Origin: Arthrobacter mangrovi
GTDB taxonomy: Bacteria; Actinomycetota; Actinomycetes; Actinomycetales; Micrococcaceae
Assembly (NCBI RefSeq): GCF_026011795.1
Contig: NZ_BRVS01000003.1
Span: 62,001 to 126,000 of the forward strand
Direction: 5' to 3'
DNA length: 64,000 nt
This document shows, one piece after another, positions 55,004 through 63,405 of this stretch; the first letter of the stretch is position 1, and every line of letters begins with the position of its first letter. The translations under genes and the position numbers were made by a program. The notes beneath the pieces are model-generated. The model was given only the letters and a program-made list of their open reading frames with translations. It was not told where the DNA came from and searched no databases.

Positions 55004-55915
55004 ATGTCTGAGTCCACTGCCCGCGAATACACTTTCGGAACCCTTGTGACCGCCATGGTTACCCCCTTCACCGAGGACGGTGAGGTGGACTACCGCAAGG
55101 CCGGGGAACTCGCGGAAAAGCTTGTCGACGACGGCTGCGACGGCCTGGTCGTCACCGGCACCACGGGGGAGACCTCCACCCTGACGGACGAAGAGAACCT
55201 GGGCATGTTCAAGACGGTCCAGGAGGCCGTCGGCGGCCGCGCGAAGGTCATCGCCGGCTCCACCACCAACGACACACGGCACTCCGTGCGGCTCTCCAAG
55301 CAGGCGGCGGACCTGGGCGTGGACGGGCTGCTGGTCACCGCGCCGTACTACAACAAGCCGAGCCAGGCCGGCGTGCGCGCCCACGTCGAAGCCGTCGCGG
55401 ACGCCACGGACCTTCCCGTCATGGTCTACGACATTCCGGGCCGGGCCGGGATCGCGATCGCAACCGAGACCCTCTACCGGCTCGCGGAGCACCCGCGGAT
55501 CGTGGCCCTGAAGGACGCCAAGGCGGACTACCAGGAGACCACCCGGGTGCTGGCCAACACTGACCTGGACGTCTACTCCGGCGACGACGGACTAACCCTG
55601 CCGCTGATGGCGGCCGGTGCCGTCGGCGTCGTGTCCGTGACCGCGCACGTGGCCACCGCCAAGTACCGGGCGCTCGTCGACGCCATGCTGGCCGGCGACC
55701 TCGCCACCGCACGCCGCCTGCACTTCGAACTGGACCCCGTGCAGCGCGCGGTGATGTCCCACATCCAGGGCGCCGTCGCGGCCAAACTGATCCTCAAGTG
55801 GCAGTCCGTACTGTCCAACTCGGTGGTCCGCCTGCCCCTGGTGGAGCCGACCGATGCCGAGATCGCACCGATCCGCGCAGACCTCGAAGAGGCCGGCTGG
55901 AACCTGGAGGCCTGA
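55004..55915 (+). CDS. dapA: 4-hydroxy-tetrahydrodipicolinate synthase
   Basis: Condenses pyruvate with aspartate semialdehyde. 303 residues. TGTTGETSTLT near 51-61, Tyr in VMVYDIPGRAG (Y142), and Schiff-base lysine K170 (IVALKDAK). TIM-barrel pyruvate-dependent aldolase family. The start is set by a leaderless promoter. RNase J begins eight bases after its stop. Confidence 0.97.
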   Translation: MSESTAREYTFGTLVTAMVTPFTEDGEVDYRKAGELAEKLVDDGCDGLVVTGTTGETSTLTDEENLGMFKTVQEAVGGRAKVIAGSTTNDTRHSVRLSKQAADLGVDGLLVTAPYYNKPSQAGVRAHVEAVADATDLPVMVYDIPGRAGIAIATETLYRLAEHPRIVALKDAKADYQETTRVLANTDLDVYSGDDGLTLPLMAAGAVGVVSVTAHVATAKYRALVDAMLAGDLATARRLHFELDPVQRAVMSHIQGAVAAKLILKWQSVLSNSVVRLPLVEPTDAEIAPIRADLEEAGWNLEA

Positions 55916-55923
55916 CCAACAGC

Positions 55924-57615
55924 ATGAGCGAATCCACAATTTCACAGCTGCGCACCCCGCCGGAGCTCGCCGACGGCACCCTGCGGATCGTCCCGCTGGG
56001 GGGCCTCGGAGAGATCGGCCGGAACATGGCCGTGTTCGAAATCGATTCGAAGCTGCTGATTGTGGATTGCGGGGTCCTGTTCCCCGAGGAATACCAGCCC
56101 GGCGTCGACCTCATCCTGCCGGACTTCTCCTACATCGAGGACCGGCTCGATGACATCGTCGGAGTGGTGCTGACGCATGGCCACGAGGACCACATCGGCG
56201 CCGTGCCCTACCTGCTGCGGCTGCGCGAGGACCTGCCGCTGATCGGCTCGCAGCTGACGCTGGCGCTGGTCGAGGCGAAGCTCGCCGAGCACCGGATCAG
56301 GCCGTACACGATCACGGTTACCGAAGGCCAGGTCGAGCAGTTCGGCCCGTTCGGGTGCGAATTCGTTGCGGTCAACCACTCGATTCCGGACGCGCTGGCC
56401 GTGTTCATCCGGACAGCGGCCGGCAACGTGCTGCACACCGGCGACTTCAAGATGGACCAGCTGCCGCTCGACGGCCGCATCACGGACCTGCGCGCGTTCG
56501 CCCGGCTGGGCGAAGAGGGCGTCGACCTGTTCATGGCGGACTCCACCAACGCCGACGTCCCGGGCTTCACCACCGCGGAGAAGGAGATCGGGCCGGTCCT
56601 GGAGAGGCTCTTCGGCCAGGTCGAGAAGCGCATCATCGTTGCTTCCTTCTCCTCGCACATCCACCGCGTGCAGCAAGTGCTCGACGCCGCGGCCGCCCAC
56701 AACCGGCATGTCGCCTTCGTGGGCCGGTCGATGGTCCGGAACATGGCGATCGCGGAGAAGCTGGGCTACCTGAACGTTCCCGCCGGCACGATCGTGGACC
56801 TGAAGAACGTCGAGGAACTGCCGGACGACCGGGTGGTCCTGATGTCCACGGGCTCGCAGGGGGAACCCATGGCGGCGCTGTCCCGGATGGCCAACGGGGA
56901 CCACCGGATCCAGGTCGGCGCGGGGGACACGGTCATCCTCGCCTCATCGCTGATCCCCGGCAACGAGAACGCCGTGTTCCGGGTGATCAACGGGCTGCTC
57001 AAGCTCGGGGCGGACGTCATCCACAAGGGCAATGCCAAGGTCCACGTCTCCGGCCACGCGGCCGCCGGCGAGCTGCTGTACTGCTACAACATCCTGAAGC
57101 CGCGCAACGCCATGCCGGTCCACGGCGAGACCCGGCACCTGATCGCCAACGGCAAGCTGGCCCGGGCCACCGGAATCCCGGCGGAGAACGTGCTGCTCGG
57201 GGACGACGGCACGGTCGTGGACCTTGCGGACGGCAGGGCAAGGATCGTCGGCCAGATCGAGTGCGGCTTCGTCTACGTGGACGGCTCCAGCGTCGGCGAG
57301 ATCACCGACGCGGACCTCAAAGACCGGCGGATCCTGGGCGAAGAGGGATTCATCTCGGTGATCTGCGTGGTCAACCGGAGCACCGGAAAGATCGTGTCCG
57401 GTCCGGAAATCCACGCCCGCGGGTTCGCCGAGGACGACTCGGTCTTCGACAACATCAAGCCGCAGATCATTGCCTCGCTCGAGGAAGCCGTTGTCAGCAG
57501 CAAGGACCACACCACGTACCAGCTGCAGCAGGTGGTCCGGCGGGTCATCGGCAGCTGGGTCAACAAGCGGCACCGGCGCCGGCCGATGATCGTCCCGGTG
57601 GTGCTGGAAGCCTGA
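55924..57615 (+). CDS. rnj: Ribonuclease J
   Basis: Dual endo-/5' exo-ribonuclease, metallo-beta-lactamase/beta-CASP fold. 563 residues: HGHEDHIG (85-92), VNHSIPDALAV, MADSTNADVPG and MSTGSQGEPMAALSRMANGDH; C-terminal domain ends with VNKRHRRRPMIVPVVLEA. ATG 55924 follows dapA; the open frame upstream belongs to a shadow of dapA. Common dapA-rnj pair in Actinobacteria. Confidence 0.96.
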   Translation: MSESTISQLRTPPELADGTLRIVPLGGLGEIGRNMAVFEIDSKLLIVDCGVLFPEEYQPGVDLILPDFSYIEDRLDDIVGVVLTHGHEDHIGAVPYLLRLREDLPLIGSQLTLALVEAKLAEHRIRPYTITVTEGQVEQFGPFGCEFVAVNHSIPDALAVFIRTAAGNVLHTGDFKMDQLPLDGRITDLRAFARLGEEGVDLFMADSTNADVPGFTTAEKEIGPVLERLFGQVEKRIIVASFSSHIHRVQQVLDAAAAHNRHVAFVGRSMVRNMAIAEKLGYLNVPAGTIVDLKNVEELPDDRVVLMSTGSQGEPMAALSRMANGDHRIQVGAGDTVILASSLIPGNENAVFRVINGLLKLGADVIHKGNAKVHVSGHAAAGELLYCYNILKPRNAMPVHGETRHLIANGKLARATGIPAENVLLGDDGTVVDLADGRARIVGQIECGFVYVDGSSVGEITDADLKDRRILGEEGFISVICVVNRSTGKIVSGPEIHARGFAEDDSVFDNIKPQIIASLEEAVVSSKDHTTYQLQQVVRRVIGSWVNKRHRRRPMIVPVVLEA

Positions 57616-57695
57616 GCGCTGCGGCGGGGCGTGATCCGGCTGACACCCATGCCCTGACCGGTAGGTCAATCCCGACGCCGGACGGCCTCGGCAGG

Positions 57696-57701
57696 TAGTC
57701 T
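57696..57701 (+). promoter_or_regulatory. -10 element of ftsK (leaderless type)
   Basis: TAGTCT ends seven bases before ATG 57709; no ribosome site. Confidence 0.4.
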
Positions 57702-57708
57702 TGCCGGT

Positions 57709-60564
57709 ATGGCGACTCGAACTTCCCCTGCCAAAAAAGGCACCCAGCAGTCGCGCGGCAAGACCTCGGGCAGTACTGCGCGCTCATCGTCCGGGCGTTC
57801 CACCGCCAAGACCAAGGCAATCGAGCTGCCGGCCGAGGACCCGCTGCCGCTGCCGCTGCGGATGGTCCGGGGCGCGTGGATGGGCGTAGCCCATCTCGTG
57901 GCTGCCGGCGTGCGTAAGCTCGGCCCGAACGTGCTTCCCGACAAGGAACTCCGCCGCGACGGCACGGGCTTCTTCATGCTGCTGCTGGCGGTCTTGATCG
58001 CCGCCGTCGAATGGTGGGCGCTCAAGGGCGGTTTCGCCGACGTAGTCCATGCTGTCTTCGGGGGCACCTTCGGCTGGATGGCCCTGCTGCTGCCGATGTT
58101 CCTCCTGGTCTTCTCGGTCCGGCTGATGCGCAGCCCGGAGGATGTCGCCGGCAACAACCGCATCGCCATCGGGCTGACCCTGATGACGCTGTCGGGCACC
58201 GGCCTTGCCCACGTCATCGGCGGCCGGCCCGCACTCTCGGACGGCCTGGACGCGCTGTGGGCCGCCGGGGGGATGGTGGGTTTCCTCATCTCCTCGCCGC
58301 TGGCGACCATCACCTGGATCCTTCCCGTCGCCGTCTACTCGCTGCTGGCCTTCGTTAGCCTCCTGATCGTCACGGCGACCCCCTTCCGGCATATCCCGGC
58401 CCGGCTGCGCGCCGTCTACGAGAAGCTGATGGGACAGGAGCCGGCGGACCGGCCCCAGCGCGGGGACGAGCATGACCAGAGCTACCTGTACGGCGAGGAG
58501 CCCGGGCGGCCCAAGCAGAAGAAGCAGCGCAAACGCGTGTTCGCGCGCGGGAAGCCGGCCGAGGCCGAAGAGAAGGGGGATTACGACGACGGGGGCTTCT
58601 ACGGGGACGAAGCGTTCGAAACGCCGGTAATCGATGACGGGCCGGAGACCGGCCCGGTGCCGACCGTCCCGGCGACACCCAAGGTGCCGCCCGGAGTCCG
58701 GCGCCCCACGCAGTCCGAACTGGCGGCAGAACAGCTCAAGCGGGAGCAAGGCCTGCTGCCGGAGGGCGCCACCGAAGCCCTTCCGGTACTGCCGCAGGCG
58801 GCGCCCGCCGTGCCGCCGGTGCCTGCCAACCCGGTGCAGCCGCAGCCTCCCACGACCCCGATTCCGCAGCGCACGGAGCAGCTGCAGCTCTCGGGCGACG
58901 TGACCTACACGCTGCCGCCGTCGGACTTCCTTCCGCCCGGACCGCCGTCGAAGGAACGGTCCGAGGCGAACGACGCCGTCGTCAATGCCCTGACCGAAAC
59001 CCTGGACCAGTTCAAGGTGGACGCGAAGGTGACCGGCTTCTCCCGAGGCCCGACGGTCACCCGCTACGAGATCGAGCTTTCCCCGGGAACCAAGGTCGAG
59101 CGCGTCACCGCGCTCTCCAAGAACATCTCCTACGCCGTCGCCAGCTCGGACGTGCGCATCCTCAGCCCCATCCCGGGCAAGTCGGCGATCGGCATCGAGA
59201 TCCCGAACACGGACCGGGAGACCGTCTCGCTCGGAGACGTGCTGCGCTCGAACAACGCGCGCAAGACGGAGCACCCGATGGTCATGGGCGTCGGCAAGGA
59301 CGTCGAGGGCGGCTTTGTTGTGGCCAACCTGGCCAAGATGCCGCACATGCTGGTCGCCGGTGCCACCGGTGCCGGTAAGTCCTCGTTCGTGAACTCGATG
59401 ATCACTTCGATCCTGATGCGTGCGACGCCGGACGAGGTGCGCATGGTGATGGTGGACCCCAAACGCGTGGAACTCACCGCCTATGAAGGCGTCCCGCACC
59501 TGATCACGCCGATCATCACGAGCCCGAAGAAGGCGGCCGAAGCCCTGCAATGGGTGGTCCGCGAGATGGACACCCGCTACGACGACCTGGCGAACTTCGG
59601 CTACAAGCACATCGACGACTTCAACAAAGCCGTGCGGAACGGCAAGGTGGTCCCGCCGGAGGGCTCGCAGCGCGTCATCAAGCCCTATCCGTACCTGCTG
59701 GTGATCGTGGACGAGCTCGCGGACCTGATGATGGTCGCCCCGCGGGACGTCGAAGACTCGATCGTGCGCATCACCCAGCTGGCTCGCGCCGCCGGCATCC
59801 ACCTGGTACTGGCGACCCAGCGCCCCTCGGTGGACGTGGTCACGGGCCTGATCAAGGCCAACGTTCCGTCCCGCATGGCGTTCGCCACGTCGTCCGTCAC
59901 CGACTCGCGCGTCGTGCTGGACCAGCCCGGCGCCGAGAAGCTGATCGGGCAGGGCGACGCGCTCTTCCTGCCGATGGGCGCCTCCAAGCCGATGCGTGTC
60001 CAGGGCGCGTGGGTCTCGGAGTCCGAGATCCACGAAGTCGTGGAGCACGTCAAGAGCCAGCTGAAGGCCGACTACCGCGAGGACGTCGCCGTCGAGGCGC
60101 CGAAGAAGCAGATCGATGACGACATCGGGGACGACCTCGACGTGCTGCTCCAGGCCACGGAGCTCGTGGTCACGACGCAGTTCGGCTCGACCTCCATGCT
60201 CCAGCGCAAGCTGCGCGTCGGCTTCGCCAAGGCGGGCCGGCTGATGGACCTGCTGGAGTCCAGGGGAGTGGTGGGCCCCTCCGAGGGCTCGAAGGCGCGC
60301 GACGTGCTGGTCCAGCCGGATGACCTGGCCGCCACGCTGGCCGCCATCCGGGGCGACGGGCCGCCCCCGGCGGACCCGGCCGCCTCGGCGGCGGCCGATC
60401 CGCGCACCGCCGCCCTGGCGGACAACGCCAACGCCAACCACGGCTTTGACGGTCCCCGGGACCTCGTGGCCGAGGACCTGGATGCCCGCCCGCAGGCGGT
60501 GGACTATTACGACGACGACGGCGAGTCGGGTGGCGAGGACGCCTGGAGCCTCACTGGACGTTAG
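57709..60564 (+). CDS. ftsK: DNA translocase FtsK
   Basis: Septal membrane-anchored DNA pump for chromosome segregation. 951 residues: basic N terminus, about four membrane helices (near 85-220), a Pro/Gly-rich linker, then the motor domain with Walker A GATGAGKSS (551-559) and LLVIVDELADLMM; the C-terminal gamma domain RRKLRVGF/AGRLMDLLE recognises KOPS-type sites. Length is usual for Actinobacteria. Confidence 0.97.
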   Translation: MATRTSPAKKGTQQSRGKTSGSTARSSSGRSTAKTKAIELPAEDPLPLPLRMVRGAWMGVAHLVAAGVRKLGPNVLPDKELRRDGTGFFMLLLAVLIAAVEWWALKGGFADVVHAVFGGTFGWMALLLPMFLLVFSVRLMRSPEDVAGNNRIAIGLTLMTLSGTGLAHVIGGRPALSDGLDALWAAGGMVGFLISSPLATITWILPVAVYSLLAFVSLLIVTATPFRHIPARLRAVYEKLMGQEPADRPQRGDEHDQSYLYGEEPGRPKQKKQRKRVFARGKPAEAEEKGDYDDGGFYGDEAFETPVIDDGPETGPVPTVPATPKVPPGVRRPTQSELAAEQLKREQGLLPEGATEALPVLPQAAPAVPPVPANPVQPQPPTTPIPQRTEQLQLSGDVTYTLPPSDFLPPGPPSKERSEANDAVVNALTETLDQFKVDAKVTGFSRGPTVTRYEIELSPGTKVERVTALSKNISYAVASSDVRILSPIPGKSAIGIEIPNTDRETVSLGDVLRSNNARKTEHPMVMGVGKDVEGGFVVANLAKMPHMLVAGATGAGKSSFVNSMITSILMRATPDEVRMVMVDPKRVELTAYEGVPHLITPIITSPKKAAEALQWVVREMDTRYDDLANFGYKHIDDFNKAVRNGKVVPPEGSQRVIKPYPYLLVIVDELADLMMVAPRDVEDSIVRITQLARAAGIHLVLATQRPSVDVVTGLIKANVPSRMAFATSSVTDSRVVLDQPGAEKLIGQGDALFLPMGASKPMRVQGAWVSESEIHEVVEHVKSQLKADYREDVAVEAPKKQIDDDIGDDLDVLLQATELVVTTQFGSTSMLQRKLRVGFAKAGRLMDLLESRGVVGPSEGSKARDVLVQPDDLAATLAAIRGDGPPPADPAASAAADPRTAALADNANANHGFDGPRDLVAEDLDARPQAVDYYDDDGESGGEDAWSLTGR

Positions 60565-60573
60565 CGGGTTAGG

Positions 60574-60579
60574 TAGTGT
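60574..60579 (+). promoter_or_regulatory. -10 element of pgsA (leaderless type)
   Basis: TAGTGT ends six bases before GTG 60586. Confidence 0.35.
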
Positions 60580-60585
60580 GGGGAC

Positions 60586-61176
60586 GTGACTGATTCGCCT
60601 GCCAGCCCGGTACCGACCCTCAATATCGCCAACGTCCTCACCACCATCCGGATCGTGCTGGTGCCGTTCTTCATCTGGTTCATGCTGGCTGATAACGGCA
60701 ATGACGGCCTCCTGCGCTGGCTCGCCGTCCTCGTTTTCGCGGTCGCCATCTACACGGACAAGCTCGACGGGGACCTGGCCCGGAGCCGCGGGCTGATCAC
60801 CAACTTCGGCAAGATTGCCGATCCGATCGCGGACAAACTGCTGATCGGCTCGGCGCTGATCCTGCTCTCCGTCCTGGGCGAGCTTCCGTGGTGGATCACG
60901 GTGGTGATCCTCGTCCGCGAAATCGGCATCACCCTGCTGCGTTTCGTCGTCATCAGGTACGGCGTCATGCCGGCCTCGCGCGGGGGAAAGCTCAAGACTG
61001 TGCTCCAGACACTGGCGATTTTCCTTTACCTGCTGCCCCTGGGGACGTGGCTGGGGGACTGGGCCGTCGTCGTCGCCAATATCGTGATGCTCGTCGCGGT
61101 CGCGGTCACGGTCGTTACCGGTGCCGACTATGTGATCAAGGCCCTGCGCCTGCGTGCGGCCGGACGGAGGAACTGA
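60586..61176 (+). CDS. pgsA: CDP-diacylglycerol--glycerol-3-phosphate 3-phosphatidyltransferase
   Basis: Makes phosphatidylglycerol phosphate from CDP-diacylglycerol. 196 residues with several hydrophobic segments. CDP-alcohol transferase motif: DKLDGDLARSRG then FGKIADPIADKLL (D-x2-DG-x2-AR...G-x3-D-x3-D pattern). GTG 60586. cinA follows after three bases. Substrate is produced by CdsA encoded at 2712. Confidence 0.95.
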   Translation: MTDSPASPVPTLNIANVLTTIRIVLVPFFIWFMLADNGNDGLLRWLAVLVFAVAIYTDKLDGDLARSRGLITNFGKIADPIADKLLIGSALILLSVLGELPWWITVVILVREIGITLLRFVVIRYGVMPASRGGKLKTVLQTLAIFLYLLPLGTWLGDWAVVVANIVMLVAVAVTVVTGADYVIKALRLRAAGRRN

Positions 61177-61179
61177 GTC

Positions 61180-61674
61180 GTGGACCGGCACAACCTTGCC
61201 GAGCAGGTCATCCTGGCGGCGGTGGCGAAGGGCCTGACCATCTCGTCGGCTGAATCGCTCACGGCGGGCATGGTGTCGGCAGCGCTGGCGGCCGTCCCCG
61301 GTGCTTCCGGTGCCCTCCAAGGAGCAGTGGTCTCCTACCAGAACCGCGTGAAGTCCGGCCTGCTCGGTGTGGACGCCTCGCTACTGGAGCGCAACGGGGC
61401 CGTCGATCCGCAGGTGGCGCGCGAGATGGCCGAGGGAGTGCGCCGCCGCCTGGAGGCGGATATCGCTGTGGCCACGACCGGTGCCGCCGGGCCCGAACCG
61501 CACGGCGGCAAACCCGTAGGCACGGTCTTCGTCGGCGTCGCCACCGCCGCGGGATCCCGCGCCGAGGCCTTCTCCTTTGCAGGTGGCCGGGCAGAAATCC
61601 GGGAGCAGGCAACGGATGCCGCCCTGTCCGCGCTGCTGGAGGCCGTCGAATCGGCCGCCGCCTCGGCGGACTAA
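61180..61674 (+). CDS. CinA C-terminal domain protein (nicotinamide-nucleotide amidase)
   Basis: A 164-residue PncC-type amidase: SSAESLTAGMVSAALAAVPGASG and TTGAAGPEPHGGKPVGTVFVGV. Only the C-terminal half of full-length CinA (about 415 residues) is present, the normal situation for actinobacterial PncC-like proteins. GTG 61180 follows GGAGG. It usually precedes clgR and recA in Actinobacteria. Confidence 0.93.
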   Translation: MDRHNLAEQVILAAVAKGLTISSAESLTAGMVSAALAAVPGASGALQGAVVSYQNRVKSGLLGVDASLLERNGAVDPQVAREMAEGVRRRLEADIAVATTGAAGPEPHGGKPVGTVFVGVATAAGSRAEAFSFAGGRAEIREQATDAALSALLEAVESAAASAD

Positions 61675-61717
61675 CACCGGTTCGATGGTGCGCACCGGCT
61701 CCGGGCGAGGAGGCCGG

Positions 61718-61809
61718 GGAACAAATTAATGTTCCAGATAGTTATCCAAGGTGGCAGCAACTTCCAAGGTTGTTGCCATAAGCTTTAGAAAACGCGGTAG
61801 AACCCGCGT
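61718..61809. promoter_or_regulatory. Cluster of three inverted repeats upstream of clgR
   Basis: GGAACAAATTAATGTTCC (61718-61735, 6-bp arms), GGCAGCAAC/GTTGTTGCC (61753-61777, one G-T pair) and ACGCGG/CCGCGT (61792-61809, 6-bp spacer). In addition CCAAGGT is repeated 17 bp apart around 61747 and 61764. The 253-bp gap is otherwise AT-richer than its surroundings. Probably operator sites for ClgR itself or other regulators. Confidence 0.5.
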
Positions 61810-61927
61810 ACACAGAGGGAGTAAGGCGATACAAATGGTCAAGCAACCCGTATCCGTGAACGGGGTTGTCCGTTGGCGTGATGTGGGTCTGTCCGACGAG
61901 ACGCAACGGGAAAAGAAGGAGCGCAAG

Positions 61928-62275
61928 ATGGTAGTGCTACGCCACGAAATCGGCGACGTCCTGCGTGACGTACGCCAGCGTCAGGGCCGCACCCTGCGTG
62001 AAGTTTCACACAGCGCTCGTGTTTCCCTTGGATACCTGAGTGAAGTTGAGCGCGGCCAGAAGGAGGCCTCCTCGGAGCTGCTGTCCTCCATCTGCTCGGC
62101 TCTGGACGTACCGCTGTCCCTGATGCTGCGCGAGGTCAGTGACCGGGTTGCGGAGGCTGAAGGCGTTGTCATTCCGGACACCGTCCCGCAGGAGCTTTCG
62201 CGTGAATTCGTTGCCGAGATTCCGGACGAGCTGCCTGAAGACCTCAGCAGGGGGCTCGCCTCGGCACGCTCCTGA
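61928..62275 (+). CDS. clgR: ClgR-type HTH transcriptional regulator
   Basis: A 115-residue XRE-type regulator: [44 protein letters not shown] is the ClgR helix-turn-helix, read in pieces. ClgR activates clp protease and DNA-repair genes in Actinobacteria. ATG 61928 follows GAAGGAG with seven bases spacing. An in-frame ATG at 61835 with AAGG upstream would add 31 residues ([18 protein letters not shown]); both are plausible. A strong terminator follows. Confidence 0.9.
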   Translation: MVVLRHEIGDVLRDVRQRQGRTLREVSHSARVSLGYLSEVERGQKEASSELLSSICSALDVPLSLMLREVSDRVAEAEGVVIPDTVPQELSREFVAEIPDELPEDLSRGLASARS

Positions 62276-62295
62276 GGCCATCCGGCCGTAGGCCG

Positions 62296-62328
62296 GGAAA
62301 AGCCGGGCACCTTATGCCCGGCTTTTCC
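62296..62328 (+). terminator. Intrinsic terminator after clgR
   Basis: GGAAAAGCCGGGCA (62296-62309), loop CCTTA, perfect complement (62315-62328) ending in TTTTCC. Perfect 14-bp stem. It may also stop the converging marR transcript. Confidence 0.8.
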
Positions 62329-62456
62329 GCGCTCCGGCACCGGGATCCTTTAGCTCTTCACATGCCTGTGCCCGTGCTTGGGCCTGCCGCCCCGGGCTAC
62401 CGGCTCCGCCGCGGCGGGCCCGCGCTCGGCACCGGCGCTGTTTCGGTCCGGCCGGA

Positions 62457-62915
62457 CTAGGAGCGGTTCAGCCGGTCCAGGAGCCCGGCCAGGGAATTGA
62501 GGTCCTTGACGGACCAATCCTCGAGCCGGGAGACGAAGGCGGACCTCCTGGCTGCCTGTGCCGATTTCAGTTTCTGCAGGCCCAGTTCCGTCAGCGAAAT
62601 GGACTGGGCGCGGCCGTCCGAGGGATCGGTTTCCTTGCTGACCAGGCCGAGCTGCTCCAGCATGGCCACCTGGCGGCTGACCGAGGGCTTGCCGACGCCG
62701 ATGCTGGCTGCCAGGTCGGTCAAGCGCATCGACTGCTCGCGCTGGAGCACTGTCAGCAGTCCGTAGGCGGCCGGTTCCATGTCGGGATGCACTTCGCGCG
62801 CCACGCGGTGGGAGTTGGCGCGTGCGCGGCGCCAGAGCATGCTCAGCTGCTGCTCGAGCGAGTCGATGGCGCTCTCGAAGTCCTCATCCTGCCGCGCGGA
62901 ATCCTGTCCGGTCAT
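62457..62915 (-). CDS. MarR family transcriptional regulator
   Basis: A 152-residue winged-helix protein: MRLTDLAASIGVGKPSVSRQVAMLEQLGLVSKE holds the recognition helix, followed by the wing (DPSDGRAQSISLTELG). Dimerisation helices at both ends. Target unknown. ATG 62915 has TACAAT six bases upstream. The 128-bp gap to the clgR terminator holds no clear gene. Confidence 0.92.
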   Translation of the reverse strand: MTGQDSARQDEDFESAIDSLEQQLSMLWRRARANSHRVAREVHPDMEPAAYGLLTVLQREQSMRLTDLAASIGVGKPSVSRQVAMLEQLGLVSKETDPSDGRAQSISLTELGLQKLKSAQAARRSAFVSRLEDWSVKDLNSLAGLLDRLNRS

Positions 62916-62921
62916 GACGCT

Positions 62922-62927
62922 ATTGTA
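62922..62927 (-). promoter_or_regulatory. -10 element of marR (leaderless type)
   Basis: Minus-strand TACAAT, 5 of 6 to consensus, six bases before the ATG. Confidence 0.5.
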
Positions 62928-62977
62928 GTGAGCCGCCGGCGACTGCGGCCGGACGGCGGCCGTGAGAAGATATCAGC

Positions 62978-63199
62978 GTGCGACTTAGTGATTTCTGGCG
63001 GCTCATGGACGAGGAATTCGGCTCCGGCTATTCGAGGGTCCTGGCCTCGGACCTGGTCCTCACTATGCTCGGTGGCCGTACCGCCGCCGAGGCCCTCTCG
63101 GCCGGCGTCCCGCCGAAAACCGTCTGGCTAGCCGTCTGCGAGATGCAGGAAGTTCCACCCGCGCGGCGCCTGGGCCGCGACATCAAGCCATCGCGCTGA
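62978..63199 (+). CDS. DUF3046 family protein
   Basis: A 73-residue small protein: MRLSDFWRLMDEEFGSGYSRVLASDLVL and GGRTAAEALSAGVPPKTVWLAVC are the DUF3046 pattern, read in pieces. Found upstream of recA in most Actinobacteria; function unknown. GTG 62978. It is divergent from marR and 206 bp from recA. Confidence 0.92.
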   Translation: MRLSDFWRLMDEEFGSGYSRVLASDLVLTMLGGRTAAEALSAGVPPKTVWLAVCEMQEVPPARRLGRDIKPSR

Positions 63200-63221
63200 A
63201 AAGCAGACACGCCCGACAATA

Positions 63222-63263
63222 TTCGCAGATATGTTCGAATCTGGATCCCGGGGCGGCTATGCT
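63222..63263 (+). promoter_or_regulatory. recA promoter with LexA/SOS box
   Basis: TTCGCAGATATGTTCGAA (63222-63239) aligns with the actinobacterial SOS box, arms TTCGAAC and GTTCGAA four bases apart; the right arm is exact, the left has two changes. A -10 TATGCT follows at 63258-63263. LexA binding would cover the -35 area. A 143-nt leader follows. Confidence 0.65.
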
Positions 63264-63405
63264 CCTACACAGCGCCGGGAACCGGCGCCGCATCGAGGAA
63301 TTGTCCACAGCCGCACGGCGGCTGGCCATTCTGTCGGAGCGGGGCGATACGGTCGAAGCGAGCGAAGAACACGGCCCTCAGGGCCAGAAGAAACCGAGGT
63401 GAATA

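Noticed and set aside
57784-61320. 1178-residue open frame on the minus strand over ftsK, pgsA and cinA
   Set aside because: It is the reverse-strand shadow of real genes in GC-rich DNA: low-complexity His/Arg/Asp-rich translation, no ribosome site and no recognisable domain.
62350-62500. Possible short minus-strand frame ending in a Lys/His-rich tail (GRPKHGHRHVKS)
   Set aside because: It runs out of frame into the marR 3' end, has no start codon with a ribosome site and is below reliable length.
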